A stretch of DNA of 64,000 nt from Mariprofundus ferrooxydans PV-1 (GCF_000153765.1 NZ_DS022294.1:806836-870835); one strand, 5' to 3'; positions 34,923 through 46,808 are shown, counted from the stretch's first letter. The notes: generated from the sequence alone by a model not told the origin. Numbers and translations: made by a program.

Positions 34923-35013
34923 CTGTTGGTTCTGGCCTTTGACGGGTTTACCCATGCAGCCTATGCTCGAATCCAGAAGGGGGATTATTTATGCGCCCAA
35001 ATAGATACTTATA
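34923..35013. repeat. 90-bp direct repeat, right copy
   Basis: Same-orientation copy of 34179-34268. Its open frame reads LLVLAFDGFTHAAYARI and then stops at 35025-35027. It lies 57 bases after the Nmad2-like stop and 132 bases before the ParA-like start, so it separates the Nmad2 part from the ParA-SIR2 part of the islet. Confidence 0.85.
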
Positions 35014-35145
35014 CTCACTAATAAATTCTCGGAGCATTTTGCGCCCTCGAACAAGCGGATAGAGATCACGTCTTCTGCATGAGGAACTCAACCACCCAGT
35101 CCAGCGCCGTTATATCGTAATTAGAACCAAAATAAAGGAAATAAA

Positions 35146-36180
35146 ATGATTTCAATCGCAATGTTTAACAACAAAGGCGGAGTAGGCAAGACAACATTGA
35201 CTTGTAATCTTGCTGCTTATTTTTCAAATGAGTTTAGAAAAAGAGTTTTAGTTGTTGATTGTGACCCCCAGTGCAATGCAACTCAGCTAATCATGGGGGA
35301 AGAATTCGCTACTGAATTTTATTGGAATAATCAATTTGCCCCTCCAGTAACTTCTATCAGAGATATCTTACAACCCATTGAGGATGGTGATTCGCAAATA
35401 TCTTTCGATATTCGGCCAATTATTAGCTCGAAAAACAGATTCAATGTGGACCTTATCCCTGGGCATCCTGGTTTTTCTATCGTTGAGGACCGCCTTGGAG
35501 CTGCTTGGCATGAATTGTTAGGCGGTGATATCGGCGGCATAAGGAAAAATAATTGGAATACTGATTTTTGCAAGAAACTAGAAGATAAATATGACATAAT
35601 ATTTTTCGACCTTGGTCCCAGCCTTGGCTCAATAAATAGAAGTGTTCTAGTCGGTTGTAATTATTTTATAACTCCTATGGGCACAGATATATTCAGTATA
35701 TTAGGCGTTAAAAATATTGCAGACTGGATTACGAGGTGGGCCGAACTTTATGAAAATAGCATATCATTATCTGAACAACGTAATCCTGGCAGACTCGCCA
35801 ATTACAACATCAATCAAACTCCCAAGATAACGAACGGCTATATTGGATATACAATGCAGCAATATATTACTAAAGCCAAACAAGGAATAAGGCGTCCGAC
35901 ATCTGCATACGAGAAAATAATTACTTCCGTTCCAAATGTAATAAATGAATCATTAGGTTCGTTTTTCGCTAATGGGATAGATATAAATAATGCAAAACTC
36001 GGTGATGTACCACATCTTTATAGCCTGATACCGCTTGCCCAATCTGTAGCTTCCCCCATATTAAATTTAAAGAATGCTGACGGTTTAGTTGGAGCACAAT
36101 TTAAGCAGAGAGAAAATTACAATGAGCTAATATCTTCAATCTCAAATCGTATATTATCAAATCTCGGGGGGGCTATTTAA
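35146..36180 (+). CDS. ParA-like P-loop ATPase of an accessory islet
   Basis: 344 residues with AAGGA 6 bases upstream. Deviant Walker A NNKGGVGKTT at residues 8-17, Walker A' region VLVVDCDPQ and Walker B IIFFDLGPSLG, all typical of ParA/MinD ATPases. ParA proteins form ATP-dependent dimers on DNA. After about residue 200 the sequence diverges and is longer than a plain ParA. There is no ParB gene next to it. Instead a SIR2-like gene follows after 1 base, so the two act together. A sampled 60-base line (35581-35640) is 35% GC, against about 67% in a sampled flanking line at 38581, a sign of transfer. Confidence 0.9.
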   Translation: MISIAMFNNKGGVGKTTLTCNLAAYFSNEFRKRVLVVDCDPQCNATQLIMGEEFATEFYWNNQFAPPVTSIRDILQPIEDGDSQISFDIRPIISSKNRFNVDLIPGHPGFSIVEDRLGAAWHELLGGDIGGIRKNNWNTDFCKKLEDKYDIIFFDLGPSLGSINRSVLVGCNYFITPMGTDIFSILGVKNIADWITRWAELYENSISLSEQRNPGRLANYNINQTPKITNGYIGYTMQQYITKAKQGIRRPTSAYEKIITSVPNVINESLGSFFANGIDINNAKLGDVPHLYSLIPLAQSVASPILNLKNADGLVGAQFKQRENYNELISSISNRILSNLGGAI

Positions 36181-36181
36181 A

Positions 36182-37039
36182 ATGGAATGGCCTGTTTCGT
36201 TAATAGCAGAGCTTGCCGCTAGAAGATGCATTGTATTTTTGGGTGCTGGAGCTTCAACTTCTTGCTTGCCTCAATCCGGAAGCACAAAACCACCAGGGTG
36301 GAGTGTTTTTTTAGAAAAGTTAAAGACACAAATACCTGCCGGCACTGATGTCACAGAAATAGACAATTTGATTTCTAAAGAAAAATACCTTGATGCTGCT
36401 GAAATTATTTTAAACAAAATATCACCTGCTGATTTCACAAGAATAATTAGAGAGTTATTTGTTGCTCCTAGGTATCAACCTTCTTCAATACATGAATCCA
36501 TATTAAAAATTGATCCAAAGATTATTGTAACAACAAATTATGACGACATCTACGATAGTTACTGCCGGACTGGGATGGCACGGGATGGGTATAATATTTG
36601 TAAATACTATGAAAAACACCTTGTGGCGGATTTGAGATCACCAGTAAGGCTTGTCGTAAAGGCACATGGTTGCGTATCTGATCCAGCTCAGATTGTCCTG
36701 TCGCGTTCCCAATATTTTATGGAGCGCCAAAATAATAGTACATTCTATTCTGTTTTAGATGCTTTATTTATAACGCATACTTTGCTTTTTATTGGTTACA
36801 GCATGTCAGATCCTGATATACAACTAGTTTTAGAAAACTCTTCAATTGCAGCGCCTAGTGCTCATCCGCATTATGCATTTATACAAGATAATATTTCAGA
36901 TGACATTGAGAGTGCCTTAGCTAAATCATATAACATCCAATATCTAAAATACCCGGAGGGCGACCATGATTATGCAAATGAGGCAATTATTGATTTAGCC
37001 GAGAGTGTAGAACAATTCCGGGTAACTAATCCAATTTGA
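36182..37039 (+). CDS. SIR2-like protein paired with the ParA-like ATPase
   Basis: 285 residues. NAD-binding Gly-rich loop GAGAS at 21-25, TTNYDD with Asn119 and Asp121, candidate catalytic His162 in KAHGCVSD, then a GYSMSDPDIQLV segment. These are the SIR2-like (non-deacetylase) features of bacterial NAD-consuming effectors. The GYSxxDPD block is typical of SIR2 domains in phage-defence proteins such as ThsA and DSR types. The start is 1 base after the ParA-like stop, so co-translation is likely. Inference: the ATPase senses or assembles, and SIR2 depletes NAD+. A deacylase or nuclease role cannot be excluded. Confidence 0.88.
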   Translation: MEWPVSLIAELAARRCIVFLGAGASTSCLPQSGSTKPPGWSVFLEKLKTQIPAGTDVTEIDNLISKEKYLDAAEIILNKISPADFTRIIRELFVAPRYQPSSIHESILKIDPKIIVTTNYDDIYDSYCRTGMARDGYNICKYYEKHLVADLRSPVRLVVKAHGCVSDPAQIVLSRSQYFMERQNNSTFYSVLDALFITHTLLFIGYSMSDPDIQLVLENSSIAAPSAHPHYAFIQDNISDDIESALAKSYNIQYLKYPEGDHDYANEAIIDLAESVEQFRVTNPI

Positions 37040-37273
37040 ACGATAACAGTCATATTCACCAGGCAGCATGAGGCGCGATGGCGCTGATGCGGCAAGTTTA
37101 GACGCGGGAGACGCGGTGCCTGGTCTATCATTGTTGCATTTTCCGAGCCTCATTCCGGCGACATAACACAGAATCACTTCACAACAGCAGGTCATATTTT
37201 ACAGCAGCCGGTCATCTAAGGTTTGGTCGGAAGCGACCATTCAGATTGCTCTTAGAAACCGGCGCGACAGAGA
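37040..37273. other. Right edge of the accessory islet
   Basis: No gene seen. Base composition returns to GC-rich by about 37080. A short tandem near-repeat (ACAGCAGGTCAT then ACAGCAGCCGGTCAT, about 37182-37216) is present. No tRNA or clear attachment site is visible. Confidence 0.4.
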
Positions 37274-37543
37274 TCAGGTGATGGTGAAGTCGGGCGAGGG
37301 CGTCTGTGCCGGTGCGGGACAAACCTCAACATGATCGACGTGGGCCGTGGCCGGGCCGTGCGCAAGCCAGGCCTGCATTGAGGCCAGCTGCTCAGCGTCG
37401 CCGCAGATGCAGGTTTCCACGCTGCCGTCAGGCATATTCCTGACCCAGCCGGTGATGCCGAGCATCCTGGCCTGAGCCTGCGTGTAATATCGGAAGCCGA
37501 CACCCTGAACGCGGCCACGAATGCGTAGTAACAGGCAGGACAT
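37274..37543 (-). CDS. acyP: Acylphosphatase
   Basis: 89 residues. Hydrolyses acyl phosphates. Catalytic Arg18 in the phosphate-binding loop [11 protein letters not shown] and Asn36 in [12 protein letters not shown] are present; length is normal. The ATG overlaps the nadB stop by one base (TGATG). A function in NAD synthesis is not implied; the pairing may be incidental. Confidence 0.95.
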   Translation of the reverse strand: MSCLLLRIRGRVQGVGFRYYTQAQARMLGITGWVRNMPDGSVETCICGDAEQLASMQAWLAHGPATAHVDHVEVCPAPAQTPSPDFTIT

Positions 37544-39129
37544 CAGAAATCCGGGGTGAGGATGGTATCTCTCGCCACAGGCAGCGTTGCAGGATAATCG
37601 GTAGAGTAGTGCAGGCCGCGCGACTCATGCCTGCTCTGGGCGCTCATGACAATCAGCTCGGCCATCTGCTCCAGATTACGTAGCTCAATCAGATCCTGGC
37701 TGACCGGATGTTTCCAATAATAGGCCTCTATCTCTTCGTGGATGATGCGCAGACGTCGTCTGGCCCGGCGCAAGCGCTCATCCGAGCGCACGATACCGAC
37801 ATAGTGTGACATAGTGGCGCGTATCTCATCCCAGTTCTGCTTGATCTGGATGCGCTCATGCTCCGGTTCAATGCCGCTGTCATCCCACAGCGGCGCACTC
37901 TCTGGCATCGCACGCGGATGAGTCAGGATATCTGCGGCACAGTAGTCGGCCATCACCAGGCATTCGAGCAGCGAGTTGCTGGCCAGACGATTGGCGCCAT
38001 GCAGGCCGGTGCAGGCCGTCTCACCAATCGCATAGAGACCGTCAATGGCTGTTTTGCCACTCATATCGGTCTGAATACCGCCGCACAGGTAGTGGGCCGC
38101 CGGTACAATCGGGATGGGCTCAGTCGTCATATCCAGCCCCAGCTCCAGCAGGCGACCGTGAATATTGGGAAAGTGGTTGAGAATCGTATCGCTGCCGATC
38201 GGTCTGGCATCGAGATACATACTATCCGCACCCTGTTTTTTCATCTCATGATCGATAGCGCGTGCGACAATATCACGCGAAGCCATTTCGCCTCGCTCAT
38301 CATAATCGAAGGCGAAGCGTCTGCCGTGAGCATCCACCAGGTGCGCTCCCTCACCGCGCAGCGCTTCTGAAAGCAACATGCTGGAACCTTCCCGATGATA
38401 GAGACAGGTCGGGTGAAACTGGATGAACTCCAGATTCATGACCGGACATCCGGCACGCCAGGCCATGGCAATACCATCGCCGGTAACAGCATGCGGATTG
38501 GAGGTGAACATATAGACCTTGCCTGCCCCGCCCGTGGCCAGAATGGTGCAGCCGGCAGAGACGGTAATCACCTGACCGGCCGGGTCCAGCAGGTAGGCGC
38601 CCAGACAACGGTTTTTCCTGCCACGGCCCAGCTTGCGCGTGGTAATAAGGTCGATGGCTGTATGCTCTTCCAGTCGCCGGATATTCGGATGTGGTGCAAT
38701 ACTCTCCAGCAGGGCTTCGCTGATGGCGCGGCCGGTGGCATCACGGGAGTGGGCGATGCGACGGTTACTGTGGCCGCCTTCTCGGGTCAGGTGCAATTCA
38801 CCATCACAGGTATCGAACTTCGTGCCGATAGAGGCCAGCTCCTGCACGATTCTGTGCCCCTGCATGACAATGCCACGCACCGTATCCTCATGGCAAAGGC
38901 CGGCTCCGGCGATCAGCGTATCCTGCACATGCGATTCGATGGAATCTGTTGCAGAGAGTACACTGGCGATACCGCCCTGCGCGTTCCAGGTGCTGGAATC
39001 CTGGAAGCGCCCCTTGTTGACCAGCAACACCGAGCCGTGCCCTGCAAGCCGGCTGGCCGCCAGCAAGCCCGACGCTCCGCTGCCGATAATCAGGTAATCT
39101 GCTTCCAGACGCAGTTTCTCATTGGCCAT
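37543..39129 (-). CDS. nadB: L-aspartate oxidase
   Basis: 528 residues. Flavoprotein that oxidises aspartate to iminoaspartate, first step of NAD synthesis. FAD-binding [13 protein letters not shown] near the N-terminus, [19 protein letters not shown], and the active-site region HPTCLYH plus [13 protein letters not shown] are present. C-terminal helical domain ends [10 protein letters not shown], typical of NadB rather than SdhA. It makes the precursor of NAD, the probable substrate of the adjacent SIR2-like protein, but the two are unrelated in origin. Confidence 0.96.
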   Translation of the reverse strand: MANEKLRLEADYLIIGSGASGLLAASRLAGHGSVLLVNKGRFQDSSTWNAQGGIASVLSATDSIESHVQDTLIAGAGLCHEDTVRGIVMQGHRIVQELASIGTKFDTCDGELHLTREGGHSNRRIAHSRDATGRAISEALLESIAPHPNIRRLEEHTAIDLITTRKLGRGRKNRCLGAYLLDPAGQVITVSAGCTILATGGAGKVYMFTSNPHAVTGDGIAMAWRAGCPVMNLEFIQFHPTCLYHREGSSMLLSEALRGEGAHLVDAHGRRFAFDYDERGEMASRDIVARAIDHEMKKQGADSMYLDARPIGSDTILNHFPNIHGRLLELGLDMTTEPIPIVPAAHYLCGGIQTDMSGKTAIDGLYAIGETACTGLHGANRLASNSLLECLVMADYCAADILTHPRAMPESAPLWDDSGIEPEHERIQIKQNWDEIRATMSHYVGIVRSDERLRRARRRLRIIHEEIEAYYWKHPVSQDLIELRNLEQMAELIVMSAQSRHESRGLHYSTDYPATLPVARDTILTPDF

Positions 39130-39269
39130 AGGGGTGCTATCCTAGCCTTGCAAGATGGGAATGGAGAAGCAAAAGGTGTTTTTTCTACACTGGTGCAGGT
39201 CATGGGGCTGTGTAAGATACGCTCCGCCGGCTCCGGTTCACAATCGGAAGACGACGTATAGGAGTCCAT

Positions 39270-39746
39270 TTGGAACAACAGGTAAGTGTCGTGGCTATCG
39301 AAGGAGATCAGGTGCTGGTACAGGGGCGGCGGGCGTCTGCCTGCGGCAAATGCGCCGGTCAGAGCTCCTGCTCGACCATGGGCTCCTGGGTGGAACGTGT
39401 TGCCGAGTTGCGTGTGCAGAATACATTGCACGCGCGGGTGGGCGATCAGGTACTACTCGATGTGCCGGACTCCCTGTTATTAAAAGTATCATTCCAGTTG
39501 TATGCCTTGCCCATGCTGGCCTTTGTATTTGTCGGTGCGCTTATACGCGCTCTGGCAGTACATATGGGCTGGTGGCAACCCGATGCAATAGCTGCACTGG
39601 CCGGCATTGCTGCCGTGTTTGGCTGCTATGCCCTGATTCGGGCGCGCGTAGCGGCCGGTCGCAACCCCCTGGATGCACGTATGATCAGGGTGATCCAAAG
39701 TGCCGATGTATGCACCAACACCGGTGAGTCCGTTCCATCAAATTGA
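39270..39746 (+). CDS. rseC: RseC/MucC-type envelope protein
   Basis: 158 residues. Starts with TTG at 39270; AGGAG is 5 bases upstream. N-terminal Cys-rich cytosolic part (ACGKCAGQSSCS) followed by two membrane helices (about 72-91 and 104-123). This is the SoxR-reducing system protein RseC family; in E. coli it tunes the sigma-E pathway and SoxR reduction. The downstream gene is a DegP protease, the same neighbourhood as in the classical rse/muc clusters, though no rpoE is present here. Cys residues suggest an Fe-S or thiol redox role. Confidence 0.87.
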   Translation: MEQQVSVVAIEGDQVLVQGRRASACGKCAGQSSCSTMGSWVERVAELRVQNTLHARVGDQVLLDVPDSLLLKVSFQLYALPMLAFVFVGALIRALAVHMGWWQPDAIAALAGIAAVFGCYALIRARVAAGRNPLDARMIRVIQSADVCTNTGESVPSN

Positions 39747-39818
39747 AAGCTTTTATTCATCTTTTATTCATCTGACACGCTTAAAAAGCGGTCTGATTTT
39801 ACTGCCAAGGAGTACAGA

Positions 39819-41222
39819 TTGAGTCATATCAAACGATTGTTCCCGCTAGTATTAATTACAGTAATGTGGGCCCTGCCTGCACACGCCATGCCTGACAGCT
39901 TCGCCGACCTGGCTGCTGCACAGGCCGATTCGGTAGTAAATATCAGCACAACCAAACGCGTCAAGAGTGTACAGGGGCTGCCTCCGGGATTCGGATTTCC
40001 AAAGGGTTCTCCGTTTGATGACTTTTTTCATGACTTTCTCCGGAACATGCCCGAGCGGGAGCAGCATGCGCTGGGTACCGGTTTTATTATCAGTTCCGAC
40101 GGCTATATCGTAACCAACAACCATGTGGTCGATTCTGCCGATGAAGTGCTCGTTAAAATGCGGGATGGTTCCGAACATAAAGCGAAGGTGATCGGCACAG
40201 ATAGCAAGCTCGATGTAGCACTGCTGAAGATCAAGGCCAGTCACTTAAAGGCCGTAAAACTGGGTGACTCCGAAGCATTGCGTGTAGGCGACTGGGTGGT
40301 TGCCATCGGTAACCCGTTCGGTCTGGAACAGACGGTAACCGCCGGCATCGTTTCGGCCAAGGGTCGCGTGATCGGCTCCGGCCCCTATGATGATTTTATT
40401 CAAACCGATGCCGCCATCAATCCCGGCAATTCAGGTGGTCCGCTGTTCAATGTTCGCGGTGAAGTGATCGGTATCAATACCGCAATCTATTCACGCAGCG
40501 GCGGCAATAACGGCATTGGTTTTGCCATTCCGGTGAACCTGGCCAAATCAGCCATTGATGAGTTGCGCAGAACCGGCCATATCACTCGCGCCCGTCTTGG
40601 TGTTCATATCACCGATGTCGACGAGGAAACGGCCAAGGCACTGGGCCTGAAAAATCGTGAGGGTGCACTGGTACCTCAGGTTGAGGCGGGCTCGGCGGCT
40701 GAAAAGGCGGGCATTCGTGCCGGTGATGTGATCATCTCGATCGACGGCATACAGGTCAAAAAAGCGCACGAACTGCCGATCCGCGTTGCCAGACACACAC
40801 CGGGCGACAAGGTGAAAATCGGCATTATTCGTGACGGTAAGGAAAGAATCATCACCGTAACCGTGGATACCATGCCGGATGACAAGGTGGCCAGCCGCCA
40901 TACTCCCGGCCAGACGGACAAGGTGCGTCTCGGTATTGTGGTACAGGAGTTGACCCGCGATATCGCCCGTCAACTGCATACACGTGTCCATCATGGTGTT
41001 GCCGTTGAACGTGTGCAGCCGGGTATGCCGGCAGCTCGTGCCGGAATTATGCGCGGTGACGTGATTTACCGGATTAACGGAGAAGATGTGAAAAGCATGA
41101 AAGCATTTACCTCCACCATCAGTGCATTCAAGCCCGGTTCCGTACTGCGTGTCATGCTTGACCGTGGCGGCGACCAGGTATTCGCTCTGATTCAGCTGCC
41201 GAAACAGCGCAACAAGAACTAA
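39819..41222 (+). CDS. degP: DegP/MucD-type periplasmic serine protease
   Basis: 467 residues. Starts with TTG (AAGGAG 7 bases upstream), giving a signal peptide ending PAHA. Trypsin-like domain with catalytic His102 (TNNHVV), Asp132 (LDVALLK) and Ser205 (GNSGGPL). Two PDZ domains follow (about 255-350 and 360-455), with the usual carboxylate-binding GxxG-type loops (RLGVHI, RLGIVV). Protease and chaperone that removes misfolded periplasmic proteins. The family (DegP, DegQ or MucD) cannot be separated by sequence here; the RseC neighbour supports an envelope stress role. Confidence 0.95.
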   Translation: MSHIKRLFPLVLITVMWALPAHAMPDSFADLAAAQADSVVNISTTKRVKSVQGLPPGFGFPKGSPFDDFFHDFLRNMPEREQHALGTGFIISSDGYIVTNNHVVDSADEVLVKMRDGSEHKAKVIGTDSKLDVALLKIKASHLKAVKLGDSEALRVGDWVVAIGNPFGLEQTVTAGIVSAKGRVIGSGPYDDFIQTDAAINPGNSGGPLFNVRGEVIGINTAIYSRSGGNNGIGFAIPVNLAKSAIDELRRTGHITRARLGVHITDVDEETAKALGLKNREGALVPQVEAGSAAEKAGIRAGDVIISIDGIQVKKAHELPIRVARHTPGDKVKIGIIRDGKERIITVTVDTMPDDKVASRHTPGQTDKVRLGIVVQELTRDIARQLHTRVHHGVAVERVQPGMPAARAGIMRGDVIYRINGEDVKSMKAFTSTISAFKPGSVLRVMLDRGGDQVFALIQLPKQRNKN

Positions 41223-41226
41223 CAAC

Positions 41227-41507
41227 GTGTCGACGACAACACCACTGCTGCCGCACATTCAGATGATGAGCCGCCGTGACTGCTGCCTTTGCGATGATGC
41301 AGGGGCGGTAATCACGGCGGCCGCTGAACAGGGGTGGTGTACATGGGAATCGATCAATGTAGAGCAGGATAAGGGATTGCTGCTGCGTTATGGCATGGAT
41401 GTGCCGGTATTGGTCTCTGAGGGCGAAGTACTGTTTAAACACAGGGTCACTGCCGAACAGCTGGAATCCGCACTGCTGGAGATCGCAGACAGAGGCCGGG
41501 AGGCGGC

Positions 41508-41511
<4 letters not shown>
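41227..41511 (+). CDS. Glutaredoxin-like (DUF836) small protein
   Basis: 94 residues, GTG start at 41227, without a strong ribosome binding site; internal ATGs at 41263 and 41266 are alternatives. N-terminal motif RRDCCLCDDA has the CxxC-like site of the DUF836/glutaredoxin-like group; the cis-Pro segment MDVPVLV follows. Likely a cytosolic thiol-disulphide or glutathione-linked protein. Its stop overlaps the next gene's start as ATGA, forming a redox pair with the TlpA-like protein. Confidence 0.85.
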
Positions 41512-44077
<2,566 letters not shown>

Positions 44078-44195
44078 TTAGCCGCACACATTCGGCCCCG
44101 GGGCTTGAAACATCGCTGCACTAACCTTACAAAAGATTGCAATAGTGTCGGTATCAACCGATGCCGAGAATCGATTATATGGAGGCAGACAAACG

Positions 44196-45020
44196 ATGGC
44201 AGCAGCACTGGAACTTTCCAGCCTTTCCCTGTTCTCGCGCGAGATGCGCAAAACACCCCGGCTCGATCGGGCGGAAGAGACGCGGCTGGCCAGACTGTGG
44301 CACGACCAGGGTGACCGCGAGGCGGCACGCCAGCTGGTGGTTGCCAATCTGGGCGGCGTTGCTGCCATTGCCCGCGAATACAGGCATTTCGGCCTGCCGG
44401 AGATGGATCTGATTCAGGAGGGTACGCTGGGTCTGATGCATGCAGTCAAACGATTTGATCCGGAGCGCGGATTCCGCCTGATGACCTATGCCTCATGGTG
44501 GGTGCGTGCCGCCATTCATGATTTTATCCTGCACTCCTGGAGCATCGTTAAGCTGGGCACCAACAAATTGCAGCGCCGCGTGTTTGCCGGCCTGCAGAAG
44601 GCAAAAAATGCCATTGCCGCTTTCGACGGTAGCAGGGCCGATGATGTCGCTGCCGACTTCGGCATCACTGCCGGCGAATATCAGGAGGCAGCCGGTGCCT
44701 TTTTGCAACGCGATCTCTCACTTGATTGCGCCTGTGATGAGGGTGGCGATGCCATGGTGCATAATCTGGAGTCGATGGATGCCTCACCTGAGCAGATTGT
44801 CACCGACAATAACTGGAGCGAGCACCGGCAGGCGGGCCTGTATCATGCGTTGAGCACCCTGCCCGAACGTGACCGCCTGATCCTGCAGCGCCGTCACCTG
44901 AGTGATGAGCCGGCCACACTGAAAGATCTGTCGGAAGAGTTCGGCGTCTCCATGGAGCGCATACGTCAACTCGAAGCGCGTGCCATGAAACAGCTCAGGG
45001 AGTCGCTTGTTAATCAATAA
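44196..45020 (+). CDS. rpoH: RNA polymerase sigma-32 (heat-shock sigma factor)
   Basis: 274 residues from ATG 44196 (GGAGG 10 bases upstream); an earlier in-frame GTG exists. Region 2 has HFGLPEMDLIQEGTLGLMHA, FDPERGFRLMTYASWWVRAA; the RpoH box with LQRRVFAGLQK follows; region 4 has LPERDRLILQRRHL and the helix-turn-helix ending EFGVSMERIRQLEARAMKQL. The RpoH box distinguishes it from RpoD and RpoS. It controls chaperones and proteases such as FtsH and perhaps DegP. A CTTGAAA box at 44104-44110 upstream may be part of a self-regulated promoter, but the -10 part is poor. Confidence 0.93.
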   Translation: MAAALELSSLSLFSREMRKTPRLDRAEETRLARLWHDQGDREAARQLVVANLGGVAAIAREYRHFGLPEMDLIQEGTLGLMHAVKRFDPERGFRLMTYASWWVRAAIHDFILHSWSIVKLGTNKLQRRVFAGLQKAKNAIAAFDGSRADDVAADFGITAGEYQEAAGAFLQRDLSLDCACDEGGDAMVHNLESMDASPEQIVTDNNWSEHRQAGLYHALSTLPERDRLILQRRHLSDEPATLKDLSEEFGVSMERIRQLEARAMKQLRESLVNQ

Positions 45021-45111
45021 GCTCTGGGTCAGCGATCGGGATAAATTATAACCTTCGCAATAGTGCCGGATCGTATCTGATTCAATAAAGCGACAGCAGA
45101 TCTTTTCCTGC

Positions 45112-45125
45112 TATAATCACACACC
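45112..45125 (+). promoter_or_regulatory. TATAAT -10 box directly before the PAS-GGDEF-EAL start
   Basis: A perfect TATAAT at 45112-45117 lies 8 bases before the ATG at 45126. Transcription would start at or next to the start codon, and no ribosome binding site precedes it, so the mRNA may be leaderless. No -35 match is seen at 17 bases. Confidence 0.45.
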
Positions 45126-46751
45126 ATGAACACGAAATCCCAACGCGTCACAGCGGCTGTTATGGTCACCGATCATGCCCATCGGATTATTCGGGTGAAC
45201 CCTGCTTTCACCACGTTAACCGGCTACTCCGCAGAGCGCATCACTGGCTCTCTTGCCTCCGAGCTCTACCTCCTGCCGGAGGGCATGGAGCGAGAGGTGC
45301 TGAAAAAAGAGGCTGTCTGGTCGGGCAATGTCAGCATTAAAAAAGAGAATGGCGAAATCCTGCAAGGGCTACAGACGACTGTTTCGACAACGGTTGAGGA
45401 TGGAGGGCTTGCCCGCTATATCCACATCATCAAACCGGCCGATGCAGCAACTCAGGAGGGCAGCTACGACCAGAATACGAACCTGCCTGATCGCAATATG
45501 TTCCAGCACATTCTGGCGCAGGAACAGGAGAATGCGAAACGCAAACATTTCCAGTTGGGCGTACTCTATATCGATATTGACCACTTCAAGGTAATCAATG
45601 ACTCGTTCGGCTATCTCAAGGGCAACCTGCTGTTAGGTCAGGTTGCGGAGCGGTTCAAGGCACTACTGCGCGGTAACGATCTTATCGCCAGCCTCGGCGG
45701 CAACCGGTTTGTCGTACTGCTGACCGGCCTTGCTCACCCGGAAGATGCCACGATTGTCACACTCAAGCTGATGCAGGCTCTGGAGAGCGGCTTTTGCATC
45801 GATAACCATGAGGTGGTCATGACGATCAGTACCGGCATCGCCATCTTTCCCGGTGATGGTGATGACAGTGAAGCACTGCTGCAAAGTGCGGAGCAGTCAA
45901 TGTACAGCGTCAAGGCCGATGGCGGCAACAACTACCAGTTTTTCAAGGCCTCAACGCAGAGTTCGGCCATCAACCGCTTGAACATGGAAAGCGAGATGAG
46001 AAAGGCCATTGAGCGGGGAGAGTTCGTACTCCACTACCAGCCGCAGATTAACGCCACCAGCGGACATGTGGTTGGTATGGAGGCATTGATCCGCTGGCAG
46101 CATCCGGAGCGGGGCATGATTCCTCCATACCACTTTATTTCGGTTGCTGAGGAGACCGGCATGATCGTGCCTATTGGCGAATGGGTTATGTATGAAGCCT
46201 GCCGCCAGAACAAGGCATGGCATGATGCGGGTCTTGCTGAGCTCAAGGTGGCGGTGAATCTGTCGGCACGACAGTTCTCGGACAGAAAACTGCTCGATAA
46301 GGTACGGCATGCGTTGAAGCAGAGCGGTTTGAATCCCGCATTTCTGGAGCTGGAGATCACTGAGTCTGTGATCATGAAAGATATAGAAGCCACCATCGCA
46401 TTGCTGGAAGAAATTGCATCGATGGGGCTGTCGCTAGCTATCGACGACTTCGGCACCGGCTACTCATCACTGAACTACCTGAAACGATTCCCTATCGACA
46501 AACTGAAGATCGACAAATCTTTTATTGATGATGTCATCAGTAGTGAAGACGACGGCAAAATTGTCGAGGCGATTATTGGCCTGTCGCACAATCTGAAGCT
46601 GAATGTGATCTGCGAAGGGGTTGAGGACGCCGAGCAGTTCGCCTGGCTGCAGGAGCGCCAGTGCAACGAGATTCAGGGTTACTATTTCAGCAAGCCATTG
46701 CCAGCCGATGAATTCGAGGCGTTCGTGCGCAGCAGAAACGCCATTTTCTAG
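45126..46751 (+). CDS. PAS-GGDEF-EAL protein, probable c-di-GMP phosphodiesterase
   Basis: 541 residues, no membrane segment or signal. PAS-like sensor at about 8-75 (HRIIRVNPAFTTLTGYSAE). GGDEF domain at about 110-275: the signature is GGNRF, so the catalytic Asp and Glu are replaced and cyclase activity is unlikely; the I-site region is not obvious. EAL domain from about 285: EALIRW, NLSARQFS, ELEITESV, IDDFGTGYSSL, KIDKSFI, CEGVED and IQGYYFSKPL are intact, indicating c-di-GMP hydrolysis. Cytosolic. Likely lowers c-di-GMP in response to a PAS-detected cue. The GGDEF may bind GTP as a regulator. Confidence 0.93.
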   Translation: MNTKSQRVTAAVMVTDHAHRIIRVNPAFTTLTGYSAERITGSLASELYLLPEGMEREVLKKEAVWSGNVSIKKENGEILQGLQTTVSTTVEDGGLARYIHIIKPADAATQEGSYDQNTNLPDRNMFQHILAQEQENAKRKHFQLGVLYIDIDHFKVINDSFGYLKGNLLLGQVAERFKALLRGNDLIASLGGNRFVVLLTGLAHPEDATIVTLKLMQALESGFCIDNHEVVMTISTGIAIFPGDGDDSEALLQSAEQSMYSVKADGGNNYQFFKASTQSSAINRLNMESEMRKAIERGEFVLHYQPQINATSGHVVGMEALIRWQHPERGMIPPYHFISVAEETGMIVPIGEWVMYEACRQNKAWHDAGLAELKVAVNLSARQFSDRKLLDKVRHALKQSGLNPAFLELEITESVIMKDIEATIALLEEIASMGLSLAIDDFGTGYSSLNYLKRFPIDKLKIDKSFIDDVISSEDDGKIVEAIIGLSHNLKLNVICEGVEDAEQFAWLQERQCNEIQGYYFSKPLPADEFEAFVRSRNAIF

Positions 46752-46770
46752 CAAGCTTCCCGTCACACAA

Positions 46771-46789
46771 CGGGCGGCGGAGCCGCCCG
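46771..46789. terminator. Hairpin between convergent genes
   Basis: CGGGCGGC - GGA - GCCGCCCG, an 8-bp perfect stem with 3-base loop between the PAS-GGDEF-EAL gene (plus) and the DUF411 gene (minus). No T run, so termination strength is uncertain. Confidence 0.6.
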
Positions 46790-46808
46790 CAACCGCTATC
46801 CCTTCATC

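Noticed and set aside
37182-37216. Attachment site for the accessory islet from a short near-repeat
   Set aside because: The copies are adjacent to each other and not found at the left edge; there is no integrase or tRNA.
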